Below, piece by piece: positions 26,565-35,630 of a DNA stretch of 64,000 nt (position 1 is the first letter of the stretch; each line of letters opens with the position of its first letter). Source of the stretch: Rhodospirillaceae bacterium. GTDB taxonomy: Bacteria > Pseudomonadota > Alphaproteobacteria > UBA8366 > Aestuariispiraceae. The position numbers and the translations under genes were made by a program. The stretch is from NCBI GenBank assembly GCA_002709955.1, contig PAQY01000007.1, positions 186,001 through 250,000 on the forward strand, in the 5' to 3' direction. The notes beneath the pieces were generated by a model. The model was not told where the DNA came from and ran no database searches. It was given only the letters and a program-made list of their open reading frames with translations.

Positions 26565-27353
26565 CTATACCTTCAGTTCCAGGTTTTGCGCCAGAAAACC
26601 CTTTGTGCGGTCCCAGGCGCTGGCGGCGTCTTCCTGATCATATCGGCTGCTGGTCGGGTTGGCGAAGGCATGGTCGGCCTCGTACCAATAGACCGTCAGG
26701 CTTTTCCCGGCCTTGCCCATCTGCTCAATGAATCCATTCACCATCGGGGCGTTGATAAAGTTATCCTTGGTCGCGAAATGACCCAGGACGGGGCCGCTGA
26801 GGGGGGCCAGTTCCTCTGCACTTTGGGTGACGCGCCCATAATAGATGACCGTGGCGTCAATCGGCGTCGCCAGGGATGTGTTCAGGGACCATCCGCCGCC
26901 AAAGCACCAGCCGCAGGTCCCGACCTTGCCCGTCGAATCCTTATGGCTGCGTAACCAGTCGGTCCACAGGGTGCATGTGTCAATTGCCGTCTGGGCATCT
27001 GCGCCAACAGCGGCGGTTTGTGCCTTGGCTTCATCTGGTGTGGTCGCCACCTTGCCGTCCATCAGGTCAATCGCCAATGCGATATACCCCTGGGCAGCGA
27101 AATCTGCTGCAACCGCCTTGATCTGATCATTCAGGCCCCACCATTCGTGGATCAGCACGACCGCCGGGGCGGGCAGCGTAGCGGGCATCGCCAAGGCCGC
27201 CGTTACCTTCTTGCCATTGGGCAGCGTGGATTCAACCTGTTGCACCGTATCAGCCGCAGCCCGCACCAGGGCCGGATTTGCCAGCACAGTTGCCAGCGGA
27301 AGAGTGGTCAGGCCCATGCCCAGACCTTTAATCACATCGCGTCGCGCCAACAT
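26565..27353 (-). CDS. Exported dienelactone hydrolase-family protein
   Basis: An alpha/beta-hydrolase of 262 residues. The N-terminus MLARRDVIKGLGMGL followed by a hydrophobic stretch and ALVRAAA resembles a twin-arginine signal (RRDVIK), so export in folded form is likely. The DLH fold shows LIHEWWGLND, GTCGWCFGGGWS with the nucleophilic Cys, an Asp region near FATKDNFI and the catalytic His in YEADHAFANP. The Cys-His-Asp triad is complete. Natural substrate is unknown; the family includes carboxymethylenebutenolidase. It lies 15 bp after the upp stop on the same strand, so the two are probably cotranscribed. Confidence 0.9.
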   Translation of the reverse strand: MLARRDVIKGLGMGLTTLPLATVLANPALVRAAADTVQQVESTLPNGKKVTAALAMPATLPAPAVVLIHEWWGLNDQIKAVAADFAAQGYIALAIDLMDGKVATTPDEAKAQTAAVGADAQTAIDTCTLWTDWLRSHKDSTGKVGTCGWCFGGGWSLNTSLATPIDATVIYYGRVTQSAEELAPLSGPVLGHFATKDNFINAPMVNGFIEQMGKAGKSLTVYWYEADHAFANPTSSRYDQEDAASAWDRTKGFLAQNLELKV

Positions 27354-27368
27354 CTCTGATGTCTCCCT

Positions 27369-28019
27369 TTATCGTGTGCCGAACATTCTATCACCTGCAT
27401 CCCCTAAACCTGGGAGGATATAGGCGTGATCATTTAATTTTTCATCCAGGGCCGCCGTATAAATTGCCACACTGGGATGGGCCTTTTGCATGACTTTAAC
27501 GCCCTCTGGGACGGCGACCAGCGCTAAGAAGCGGATATTCTGTTCTTCGACGCCCCGGTCGATCAACATCTTCACGGCGTGAACCGCAGAATTCCCGGTT
27601 GCCAGCATTGGGTCGCACAGGATGAACAACCGTCCACCCGGTTCTGGGATGTTAACATAGTATTCTTTGGGATGCTTGGTCTCTTCATCGCGGAACAGAC
27701 CGATATGACCGACGCGGGCAGAGGGCATCAACTCAATCAATCCATCCGCCATGCCCAGGCCAGCCCGCAGGATGGGCACAATGGCAGGTTTCCGCCCGGC
27801 CAGAACGGGGGCGCGCATCGCCTGCATCGGGGTGTTTATATCGACCTTGGTCAGGGGCACATTGCGGGTGATTTCATATCCCATCAATAATGAGATTTCT
27901 TTCAACAATGTACGGAACAGATTGGTAGGGGTCTCCGCCTTCCGCAGCCAGGTCAATTTATGCTGGACCAGCGGGTGATCGACGATGTGCAGGTTTGGAA
28001 AATTCTTATGGGTTTGCAT
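27369..28019 (-). CDS. upp: Uracil phosphoribosyltransferase
   Basis: UPRT makes UMP from uracil and PRPP in pyrimidine salvage. The start at 28019 gives 216 residues beginning [23 protein letters not shown], the normal family start. The open frame extends to 28100, but the extra 27 residues do not fit. The PRPP-binding loop is [16 protein letters not shown], and the uracil site is near [17 protein letters not shown] at the C-terminus. The gene is followed 15 bp later by the dienelactone hydrolase gene. The shared upstream region (28020-28230) also serves the divergent coiled-coil gene. Confidence 0.95.
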   Translation of the reverse strand: MQTHKNFPNLHIVDHPLVQHKLTWLRKAETPTNLFRTLLKEISLLMGYEITRNVPLTKVDINTPMQAMRAPVLAGRKPAIVPILRAGLGMADGLIELMPSARVGHIGLFRDEETKHPKEYYVNIPEPGGRLFILCDPMLATGNSAVHAVKMLIDRGVEEQNIRFLALVAVPEGVKVMQKAHPSVAIYTAALDEKLNDHAYILPGLGDAGDRMFGTR

Positions 28020-28230
28020 GGGGCGTGCGATCCTGTGGGCGGTGGTGTCGAACTGAATTGCGCTGGCGGTCACGATAAGGGGATGGAGGATTTCAGACAA
28101 TCATCGATATCGCTGATGTTATGCGATAAACTCGATAGTGTGGAATACGCTGGTAGAATTTACAGAATCAGTGATTCTAGGCCATTAGATCGCACCTCCA
28201 TACAGGGTGCATTTCGCAAGGACCGCCCGC

Positions 28231-31200
28231 ATGAGTGACGAAAAAGATCGCGGCTCAGCGACGGCAAACTCAACTGCCGCCGCGAATGCCGGTACCAATT
28301 CTGTAAAGGTTGCCCGTTTTCCGGGCGGGGATCGGCGTGCCGAAATGACGGTGCCCGAAGATGTGCAACGCTTGTCGGATCAGGCGCGCCGCCGCACACG
28401 ATGGGCCGGATTGGCTGCTGGATTGTTGACCGCCTTCTGGGTGGGGGCGGCCGGGACGTATTTACAGGGGCTGGGCGGGTTAAGCCTGATTGACGTTTTG
28501 TTGCCCCATGAAGTGGGGGCCATCGCGACCGGACTGGCCTTTCCACTGATCCTGATCTGGATTTTCGCCCTGTATTTCCGTCGGTCCGAAGAGGTACGCC
28601 TGCACACTGAAACGCTGCGCCGCCAATTGGAATTATTGACCTATCCGGCGGAAGAGAGCGAAGCCCGCGTGCGCCGTGTTTCCGACATGTTGCGCAAACA
28701 GGCCGATCAATTGACCCAGGCAGGGGATGTCGCTGTCGCAAATCTGACGGAACTGGCGGATTCTCTCAGGGAAACGACAAGTGTTCTGGAAAGTGCAGCC
28801 CACCGCGCCGAAGACCGTGCAGGCGATATGCGCAAGGGCCTGTCGGGTCAGGCGGACCGTCTTGAAAGCGTGGCGGAACGGCTGGAGCGGCACCGCCGGG
28901 ATATCGATGCCTCTGTTACCGATCAGACCGAAGCCCTGATGCGGGCAGCAGAAACAGTGCTGGAGACCACGGATTCCGTGACGGCATCCTTGAAGATCCA
29001 GGCGTCAGACACGGTGTCTGCCTCGGAACGGGCGGCATCGGAAATTCGTGAAATAGGTGGATTGTTTCAAAGCTATACCGATCAATTGGATCATGCCGCG
29101 TCTGAGGCGCAAAAGCGCAGCATTTCCGCCCGCGATACACTGGATGGCAGCATTCAGGCGTTGACCGATGCGTCTGATAATGCGCGCGACAGCGCGTCTG
29201 CCATCGCGCGCAATCTGAAGGATGAAGTGGATCGCGTTGGTCAGCGGTTGAAAGAAGCCTATGACCAGCAGACCGCTGCCATGAATGGCTTTTCCGAACG
29301 CAGCGAGTCCCGCATTTCCAGGCTGGCAGAAATTCTGACAAAACAAGGGGCTTTGTTGGAAGAAGCTGTCACCCAGTCCTTGGAGCGGTTGGAAACGGGC
29401 ATGACCGACAGCTTGAACCGCGCGACAGATCAGGTCGATGGTATCGCCGATACGGCGGATGCCACGGCGGCTGGCTTTGGTACTCAACTGACCGCCGCAT
29501 TGGATCAAAGCCGCGAAAGCCTGAACCAGGCCCTGGCCCGCAGCGGCGATCAGGTAGAGGAAATCACCCTGGCCTTGCGCCAGCAATCTGATGATCTGGC
29601 AAAATCCGCCGATGGCCTGACCACCCATTCTGAGGCGGTGAAACAGACCGTCGCCCAGGAGGTGGAGGAATTCCGCCTGTTATCCGAAAGCCTGGCGCAG
29701 CAAGCCGCTGCTGTGAATGGGGAAACGGATCGCCAACGCAAAGGTCTGGCGGCGACGTCCGAACAGGCCACCGAACAATTGCGCGCCATGGGCCAGGCGC
29801 TGCGGGAACAGGCCAGCGAAATTGCCAAGGCCAGCGATCTGGCCGCCAGCCGCGCCGAATCCATTCGTGCCTCTTTGCGTCAGCAGACAATGGAATTGAC
29901 CGGGGCGTCTGAAAGCTCTGCCCTGCAGGCGCGGGAAATTGAAAGCCTGCTGGCCCAGCGTGTCCTGGCGATTAAGGAAGCCATGGCGGAAGGCATGACC
30001 AATCTGGACGAAACCTTTGATCCTGCCATTGCTCAGACCCGCAGCATGGTCGAAATGCTGAAAAAGCAGAGCCTGTCGCTGCGGGAAGCTGCTGATTGGT
30101 CAGCCGGACATGCCCAATCCCTGGGAGAGGTGCTGACCCAGAACAGCGCGGCCCTGCGGGAAGCGGCGGATCGCGCCACCGGGCAGATCCGCGAAATTCG
30201 TCATGGATTGCAGCATGAAACGGCGGAATTGGACCGTGTGACGGATAAGGCCGCCGGTGACGCCATTGCCATTCGCGAACGCCTTGCGGCGGATGCAGAG
30301 GCCTTGCGGGCCCTTGCGTTGCAATTGGCCGAACAGCATCAGGCGATGGAGAATATGGCGGAAAGTCAGGCCGCGACGCTGGTGGATGCGTCCCGCGACG
30401 CGGTGGAGAAGGGCAGCGCCGTGGATGAAGCCCTGCGCGCCCGGGTGCAGGAAATGTCTGCCATTACCGACGAGGTTTCCCGCCGCCTGAGCGATGCGGG
30501 CGGGTTGTTCCGCAATGAGACTGGTGAAATGCGCAAGGCGACCCAGACGGCGCTGACCTTGCTGGAAGAAGTTGGCAATCGATTCCATAATCAGGCGGAA
30601 CAGGTCACAACCGCCTCTATGCAGGCAGGCATGCAGATTTCCGATAACCGCGAGGGATTGAAGCGCCAGGCGGAAGCCCTGGGCGCAGCAGCGGAAAGCG
30701 CGTCCCGGTCGCTGCAGCTGATTTCAGACGCTTTCGCCCAGCAGGCGGAAGGGGTTGAGGAACGCACGGAAATCACGGCGGAACGGGTGCGCAGCCTGAT
30801 TGAGATGCTGCGGACGCAATCTGGTGATATTGCCGCTGCGGGCGATCTGGCGAACCAGCAACTGGCCCTGATCGGGCGCACATTGGGCGATCAGGTATCC
30901 TCGCTGGAACGCGCGGCGGGTGCGTCCAAGGGGCAGTTGAAGGATTTGGTCGAAACATTGTCGGAGCGCACCGAACAGATGATGCAATCCGTCGATGCCT
31001 CCGAAGTCCGCTCCAACCGGGCGGCGGAGAAATTCCAAAGCCAGATCGAGCGCCTGACAGAGGCGTCCAAGCGCGCGGAAGAACAGGCGGAACAGATCCG
31101 GGTGCAGGAAGATGAGCAGCGGCGTGACCTGTTCCTGAAAACTGCGCGCTATATCGTCGAAGAACTGAATTCTATCTCCATCGACCTGACCCGTGTGTTG

Positions 31201-31494
31201 CAGGGCGAAGTGCCAGAGGCGGATTGGCGCCGCTATGTGAAGGGCGACCGCACCGTCTTCACCCGAACCCTGTTGCGCACGCGCCAGGCCTCTATCGTGA
31301 AAACCGTATCGGATAAAATTCGCCATGACCCCGATGCGCGCAAATATGTGCTACGATACATTGAACAGTTTGACCGGTTGCTGATCGATTCCGAAGCAAC
31401 CGATCCAGAACACCTGATCCACTCGACCTTCGTAACCTCTGATGTCGGCAAGCTTTACATCCTGCTGTGTCGCGCGACAGGGCGAGAGGAATAG
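28231..31494 (+). CDS. Large two-TM coiled-coil protein (TipN-like candidate)
   Basis: The 1087 residues begin at 28231 (AAGGA 8 nt upstream). A low-complexity N-terminal tail of about 45 residues is followed by TM1 (about 58-78, WAGLAAGLLTAFWVGAAG) and TM2 (about 97-115, TGLAFPLILIWIFALYF). From about 120 to 955 the protein is a nearly continuous Ala/Glu/Arg/Gln-rich helix with recurring short units such as LREAAD, LREQA and QTAEL, which indicates coiled coil. The last 130 residues form a distinct, less repetitive domain (ARYIVEELNSISIDLTRV..., then TSDVGKLYILLCRA). This architecture resembles Caulobacter TipN, the new-pole marker. Orthology is inferred from architecture only. It could also be a methyl-accepting-like or structural protein. 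Confidence 0.7.
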   Translation: MSDEKDRGSATANSTAAANAGTNSVKVARFPGGDRRAEMTVPEDVQRLSDQARRRTRWAGLAAGLLTAFWVGAAGTYLQGLGGLSLIDVLLPHEVGAIATGLAFPLILIWIFALYFRRSEEVRLHTETLRRQLELLTYPAEESEARVRRVSDMLRKQADQLTQAGDVAVANLTELADSLRETTSVLESAAHRAEDRAGDMRKGLSGQADRLESVAERLERHRRDIDASVTDQTEALMRAAETVLETTDSVTASLKIQASDTVSASERAASEIREIGGLFQSYTDQLDHAASEAQKRSISARDTLDGSIQALTDASDNARDSASAIARNLKDEVDRVGQRLKEAYDQQTAAMNGFSERSESRISRLAEILTKQGALLEEAVTQSLERLETGMTDSLNRATDQVDGIADTADATAAGFGTQLTAALDQSRESLNQALARSGDQVEEITLALRQQSDDLAKSADGLTTHSEAVKQTVAQEVEEFRLLSESLAQQAAAVNGETDRQRKGLAATSEQATEQLRAMGQALREQASEIAKASDLAASRAESIRASLRQQTMELTGASESSALQAREIESLLAQRVLAIKEAMAEGMTNLDETFDPAIAQTRSMVEMLKKQSLSLREAADWSAGHAQSLGEVLTQNSAALREAADRATGQIREIRHGLQHETAELDRVTDKAAGDAIAIRERLAADAEALRALALQLAEQHQAMENMAESQAATLVDASRDAVEKGSAVDEALRARVQEMSAITDEVSRRLSDAGGLFRNETGEMRKATQTALTLLEEVGNRFHNQAEQVTTASMQAGMQISDNREGLKRQAEALGAAAESASRSLQLISDAFAQQAEGVEERTEITAERVRSLIEMLRTQSGDIAAAGDLANQQLALIGRTLGDQVSSLERAAGASKGQLKDLVETLSERTEQMMQSVDASEVRSNRAAEKFQSQIERLTEASKRAEEQAEQIRVQEDEQRRDLFLKTARYIVEELNSISIDLTRVLQGEVPEADWRRYVKGDRTVFTRTLLRTRQASIVKTVSDKIRHDPDARKYVLRYIEQFDRLLIDSEATDPEHLIHSTFVTSDVGKLYILLCRATGREE

Positions 31495-31689
31495 GCACCA
31501 CACTAAACCTTAAAAATTTGCGTTTCGCTTCCCATATCAGGGGCAGAGCGCAATCCGGCTTTGGCACACTGAGCATGGAATATCCCTTAAGGGAGCCTTG
31601 CCAGGTCCGGGATGTCGGGGTAACGAATTGGACCGAATTCATAAGGCCATAATGATGGCCCGTACTTTTCACAGATAGGGGTGGACCCG

Positions 31690-33165
31690 ATGAATCAGAT
31701 TAAAGCCGCAGGCCTGAGCCTGAAAGATCCCAGCCTTTTGCGCCAGCAGGGCTATATTAATGGCGAATGGCTGGATGCCGACAGCGGTGAGACAATCGAC
31801 GTCACCAATCCCGCGACTGGTGAAGTCGTTGCGACCGTGCCGAAAATGGGTGCGGCGGAAACCCGTCGTGCGATCGAAGCCGCTAATGAAGCCTGGCCCG
31901 CCTGGCGCGAGAAACTGGCGAAAGAGCGTGCTGCGATCCTGCGCCGCTGGTACGAGCTGATGCACGAAAATGCCGACGATCTGGCATTGATCATGACCAG
32001 CGAGCAAGGCAAGCCCCTGGCGGAAGCCAAGGGCGAAGTGGCCTATGGCGCATCCTTCCTGGAATGGTTCGCCGAAGAAGCCAAACGCATGTATGGCGAT
32101 GTCATCCCCCAGCATCAGGCGGATAAGCGCATCGTCACGATCAAACAGCCGATTGGCGTCACCGCCTTTATCACCCCCTGGAACTTCCCCATTGCCATGA
32201 TCACCCGCAAGGCCGGGCCTGCGCTGGCTGCTGGCTGCACGGCGGTGGCAAAGCCTGCCTCTCAAACGCCGCTGTCAGCCCTGGCACTGGCGGTTCTGGC
32301 GGAACGCGCTGGTGTGCCCAAGGGCGTGCTGTCGGTTGTGACCGGGTCGGCCAGCCAGATCGGGGGGGAAATGACCGCTAATCCGATCGTGCGTAAATTG
32401 TCCTTCACCGGATCGACGGAGATCGGTCGTGTTCTGATCAAGGATTGCGCTGATACGGTCAAGAAGGTCTCCATGGAATTGGGGGGCAACGCGCCCTTCA
32501 TCGTGTTCGACGATGCTGATATCGATGCCGCCGTTGACGGCGCGATTGTGTGTAAATTCCGCAATGCGGGTCAGACCTGTGTCTGTGCGAACCGGATTTA
32601 TGTGCAGGATGGCGTCTATGACGAATTCTCCAAGAAACTGGCAGCCAAAGTCGCCGAAATGAAAATCGGGAATGGCGTTGATGATGGTGTGGTGATTGGT
32701 CCGCTGATCGATATGAAGGCCGTGGAAAAGGTCGAAGAACACCTGAAAGACGCGACCGGTAAGGGGGCGTCGATCCTGACTGGCGGTCATCGCCACAGCC
32801 TGGGCGGATCCTTCTATGAACCAACAGTTCTTGCGGATGTGACTCAAGACATGATGGTGTCCAAGGACGAAACCTTTGGTCCGCTGGCTCCGCTGTTCCG
32901 GTTTAAGGAAGAATCAGAAGTCATCGCCATGGCCAATGACACGGAATTCGGACTGGCCTCCTATTTCTATGCCCGGGATATCGGCCGTGTTTGGCGTGTT
33001 TCAGAAGCGCTGGAATACGGCATGGTCGCCCTGAATACCGGTATCCTGTCCACGGAAGTGGCCCCGTTCGGTGGTGTGAAACAGTCCGGCCTGGGCCGGG
33101 AGGGATCGAAATACGGTCTCGATGAGTTCTGTGAGATCAAATACATTCTGATGGGCGGCGTTTAA
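31690..33165 (+). CDS. gabD: Succinate-semialdehyde dehydrogenase-type aldehyde dehydrogenase
   Basis: An NAD(P)-dependent aldehyde dehydrogenase of 491 residues closest to GabD, which converts succinate semialdehyde to succinate. The start at 31690 has AGGGGTGG five nt upstream; the GTG at 31681 is less likely. The nucleotide motif is FTGSTEIGRVL, the general-base Glu is in MELGGNAPFIV, and the catalytic Cys is in FRNAGQTCVCANRIYV. A second Cys two residues later is common in SSADH. ITPWNFPIAMITRK and the C-terminal PFGGVKQSGLGREGSKYG also fit. A strong terminator follows at 33189-33217. Substrate specificity is inferred from family resemblance. Confidence 0.88.
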   Translation: MNQIKAAGLSLKDPSLLRQQGYINGEWLDADSGETIDVTNPATGEVVATVPKMGAAETRRAIEAANEAWPAWREKLAKERAAILRRWYELMHENADDLALIMTSEQGKPLAEAKGEVAYGASFLEWFAEEAKRMYGDVIPQHQADKRIVTIKQPIGVTAFITPWNFPIAMITRKAGPALAAGCTAVAKPASQTPLSALALAVLAERAGVPKGVLSVVTGSASQIGGEMTANPIVRKLSFTGSTEIGRVLIKDCADTVKKVSMELGGNAPFIVFDDADIDAAVDGAIVCKFRNAGQTCVCANRIYVQDGVYDEFSKKLAAKVAEMKIGNGVDDGVVIGPLIDMKAVEKVEEHLKDATGKGASILTGGHRHSLGGSFYEPTVLADVTQDMMVSKDETFGPLAPLFRFKEESEVIAMANDTEFGLASYFYARDIGRVWRVSEALEYGMVALNTGILSTEVAPFGGVKQSGLGREGSKYGLDEFCEIKYILMGGV

Positions 33166-33188
33166 TCGGCGCATTCGTTTGGCATTCG

Positions 33189-33221
33189 CCCCCCGCTCTT
33201 TTGGCAAGAGCGGGGGGTATT
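33189..33221. terminator. Strong bidirectional terminator hairpin
   Basis: Perfect 12-bp arms CCCCCCGCTCTT (33189-33200) and AAGAGCGGGGGG (33206-33217) flank a 5-nt loop. TATTCTTT follows on the plus strand. The hairpin lies between the convergent gabD and SDR genes and should terminate the plus-strand transcript. The minus side lacks a T-run. Confidence 0.85.
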
Positions 33222-33223
33222 CT

Positions 33224-33970
33224 TTAGATACACCGCCCGCCATCGACTTCCATGCAAACGCCGGTAACAAGGGCCGCGTCATCGGAACACAGGTAAACCG
33301 CTGCGCCCGCGATATCCTGTGCGGTGGAAAGGCGACCCATCGGAATGCTGGCCTTAAAGGCGGCGCGTTTCTCTGGCGTGTCCTGGCCCATGAAGCGTTT
33401 CAGCAAGGGGGTTTCCCCGGCAACGGGGTTGATTGCATTGACGCGGATCTGTTCCGCAGCCAATTCGATTGCCATAGAGCGGGTGATCCCGATGGCAGCA
33501 GATTTTGAGCTGTTATACCAGACCAGACCTGGGCGGGGCCGAATGCCAGCGGTGGACGCGATATTCAGAAACTGCCCACTGCCCTGATTGCGGAACACGG
33601 GCACTGCCGCCTGGGCTGAAAGATACAGGGATTTCACATTCACTGCATAGACGCGGTCAAATTCTGCCTCCTGAACGTCCAGCATTGGCTGATTCAGGTG
33701 CGTATAACCCGCATTGTTTACGACAATATCCAGTCTGCCAAAATGCGCGATCGTGCCATCGACCAGGGCTTTCCAGTCCGCAGCGGATGTAACATCTGCT
33801 CTTATGAAATGGGCAGCATCACCAATATCCGCAGCGATGGTTTGGCCCGCATCTTCCGTAATATCGGCGACGACGACCTTTGCCCCTTCAGCGGCAAATC
33901 GGCGGGCAATACCCTCCCCAAAGCCGGATGCGGCCCCGGTAACGATGGCGACCTTGTTGTTCAGGCGCAT
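33224..33970 (-). CDS. Short-chain dehydrogenase/reductase
   Basis: A classical SDR of 248 residues. The NAD(P)-binding motif is GAASGFGEG at residues 12-20, with acidic VVVADI at the end of strand beta-2 suggesting NAD preference. NNAG, the catalytic Ser in NIASTAG, and Tyr-Lys in YNSSK are all present. The C-terminal GVCMEVDGGRCI is typical of the glucose/3-oxoacyl reductase group. The substrate cannot be read from sequence. It is convergent with gabD and its promoter region faces the LuxO-like regulator gene. Confidence 0.92.
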   Translation of the reverse strand: MRLNNKVAIVTGAASGFGEGIARRFAAEGAKVVVADITEDAGQTIAADIGDAAHFIRADVTSAADWKALVDGTIAHFGRLDIVVNNAGYTHLNQPMLDVQEAEFDRVYAVNVKSLYLSAQAAVPVFRNQGSGQFLNIASTAGIRPRPGLVWYNSSKSAAIGITRSMAIELAAEQIRVNAINPVAGETPLLKRFMGQDTPEKRAAFKASIPMGRLSTAQDIAGAAVYLCSDDAALVTGVCMEVDGGRCI

Positions 33971-34130
33971 TTTCTTCTCCCTTAAAGACGACTATTTGCA
34001 TTTTGCAATTATTGCTAACCACACCTACTATCGCAGAGCTATGGGAGTGGCGACAAGCATGTCTGGGCACGGATGGGATCGAAATTAGGATCTGATATGC
34101 CAATTCATGTTGGGTGGGGAGTGTATTGCA

Positions 34131-35537
34131 ATGCTTTCAGGTCGGCAGGTTCTGCTGATTGAAGATAATGACCGATTGGCGGAACTGTATGAAACGCATT
34201 TGTCGGATGAAAATGCTGTTGTTCATCGGACGTCGAACGGAACAACGGGATTAGCGCTGGCCAATCAGTTGCAGCCTTCGGTTATCCTGTTGGATATTCA
34301 ATTGCCCGATATTGATGGGTTTGAGGTTCTGCGGCGTCTGAAACGTGCCGGGAATTTAAGCCCGATTGTGGTCATAACCTCCCACGGATCGGTGAATTGG
34401 GCCGTCGAAGCAATGCGGTTGGGGGCCTATGATTTTCTGGTGAAACCCTTTGACAGCCAACGGCTTCTGGTCACCGTGAAGAATGCGATTGAGCATCATG
34501 AACTGGCAGAGCTCGTGCAGTCCGTGACACGCCCGATCACCGATGGTTTTCACGAATTTGTCGGCAATTCCAGCCCGATGCAGACGGTGTATCGAACCAT
34601 CGTTGCGGCCGCCGCCTCGAAGGCGAGTGTGTTTGTCACAGGCGAGTCTGGCACGGGCAAAGAGCTGTGCGCCCATGCCATTCATGCCGAAAGCCCCAGA
34701 AGGAAAGAACCTTTCATCCCCTTGAATTGTGGCGCGATTCCGCGTGAATTGATGGAGGCTGAGATATTTGGCCATCGCAAAGGCGCGTTTACCGGGGCCA
34801 TTACGGATCGCGCAGGGGCGGCAGATCTGGCCAATGGGGGGACGCTGTTCCTGGATGAAATTGGCGAAATGGATATGGACCTGCAAACGAAGTTGCTGCG
34901 TTTCATTCAAACAGGCACCTATACCCGCATTGGCGAAAGTGTGGAGCGGCAAGGCAATGTGCGGTTTGTCTGCGCGACCAATCGAGAACCGCTGCAAGCA
35001 ATTCAACAGGGGCATTTGCGCGAGGACCTGTTCTATCGACTGAATGTGATCCCTATCCGCATGCCACCCTTGCGGGACCGTGTCGAAGACATCGAACCAA
35101 TCAGTATGCGTTTCTTGAATCACTTTTCAGAAGAGGAAGGAAAACGCTTTACCCGTTTCGACGATGCCGCCTTGCGGCGGATGCAGGACTATCACTGGCC
35201 GGGAAATGTCCGCGAGTTGCAGAACATTGTCCGCAATGTGGTCGTATTGAATGAGGGAGAGGTGGTTACCGGACCGATGATCGCGGCTGCTTTGAACACA
35301 TGTTTGCCCCAATCAATCCCTGGCCCCAATGGGGCGGCCAGGACCGGCCTTGTTCAGGATAATGATGCCCCCGCTGCCCGTGATAGAGCCATTCGTCCCT
35401 TGTATCAGGTGGAACGGGACGCGATTGAAGCAGCGATCGATCGATGCGGCGGCAATATTCCACAGGCCGCTGTGGCGCTGGGGGTTGCCCCTTCGACGCT
35501 GTATCGCAAGATCCAATCCTGGAAGGATGTTTCCTAA
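34131..35537 (+). CDS. LuxO-like sigma-54-dependent response regulator
   Basis: An NtrC-type regulator of 468 residues. The start at 34131 is chosen because GGGGAG precedes it; the ATG at 34107 has no ribosome site. The receiver domain has LLIEDNDR, phospho-acceptor Asp55 in LLDIQLPD, and KPF. The AAA+ domain has Walker A GESGTGKE, the sigma-54 contact loop GAFTGA and Walker [11 protein letters not shown] Fis-type HTH ([23 protein letters not shown]) ends the protein. The segment before the HTH ([21 protein letters not shown]) strongly resembles Vibrio LuxO. No histidine kinase or phosphotransferase is adjacent, so it is an orphan here. Three hairpin repeats follow immediately. Confidence 0.9.
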   Translation: MLSGRQVLLIEDNDRLAELYETHLSDENAVVHRTSNGTTGLALANQLQPSVILLDIQLPDIDGFEVLRRLKRAGNLSPIVVITSHGSVNWAVEAMRLGAYDFLVKPFDSQRLLVTVKNAIEHHELAELVQSVTRPITDGFHEFVGNSSPMQTVYRTIVAAAASKASVFVTGESGTGKELCAHAIHAESPRRKEPFIPLNCGAIPRELMEAEIFGHRKGAFTGAITDRAGAADLANGGTLFLDEIGEMDMDLQTKLLRFIQTGTYTRIGESVERQGNVRFVCATNREPLQAIQQGHLREDLFYRLNVIPIRMPPLRDRVEDIEPISMRFLNHFSEEEGKRFTRFDDAALRRMQDYHWPGNVRELQNIVRNVVVLNEGEVVTGPMIAAALNTCLPQSIPGPNGAARTGLVQDNDAPAARDRAIRPLYQVERDAIEAAIDRCGGNIPQAAVALGVAPSTLYRKIQSWKDVS

Positions 35538-35630
35538 AAGCATCATGCGGACGCATGAGCTTAAACAAACCAAGCATCATGCGGACGCATGAGCTTAGAC
35601 AAAACAAGCATCATGCGGACGCATGAGCTT
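35538..35630. repeat. Three tandem hairpin repeats, 34-bp period
   Basis: A 25-bp unit (AAGCATCATGCGGACGCATG then AGCTT) occurs at 35538, 35572 and 35606, spaced exactly 34 bp. Each contains the dyad TCATGCG-GA-CGCATGA. The 9-bp linkers (AAACAAACC and AGACAAAAC) are similar but not identical. The array starts right after the LuxO-like stop codon, and the last copy ends at the rsmB stop. It may act in termination for both genes or be a mini-satellite. Confidence 0.88.

Noticed and set aside
35538-35630. CRISPR-like direct repeats
   Set aside because: Only three copies, with 9-bp nearly identical linkers, hairpin units and no cas genes. This is a tandem repeat, not a spacer array.
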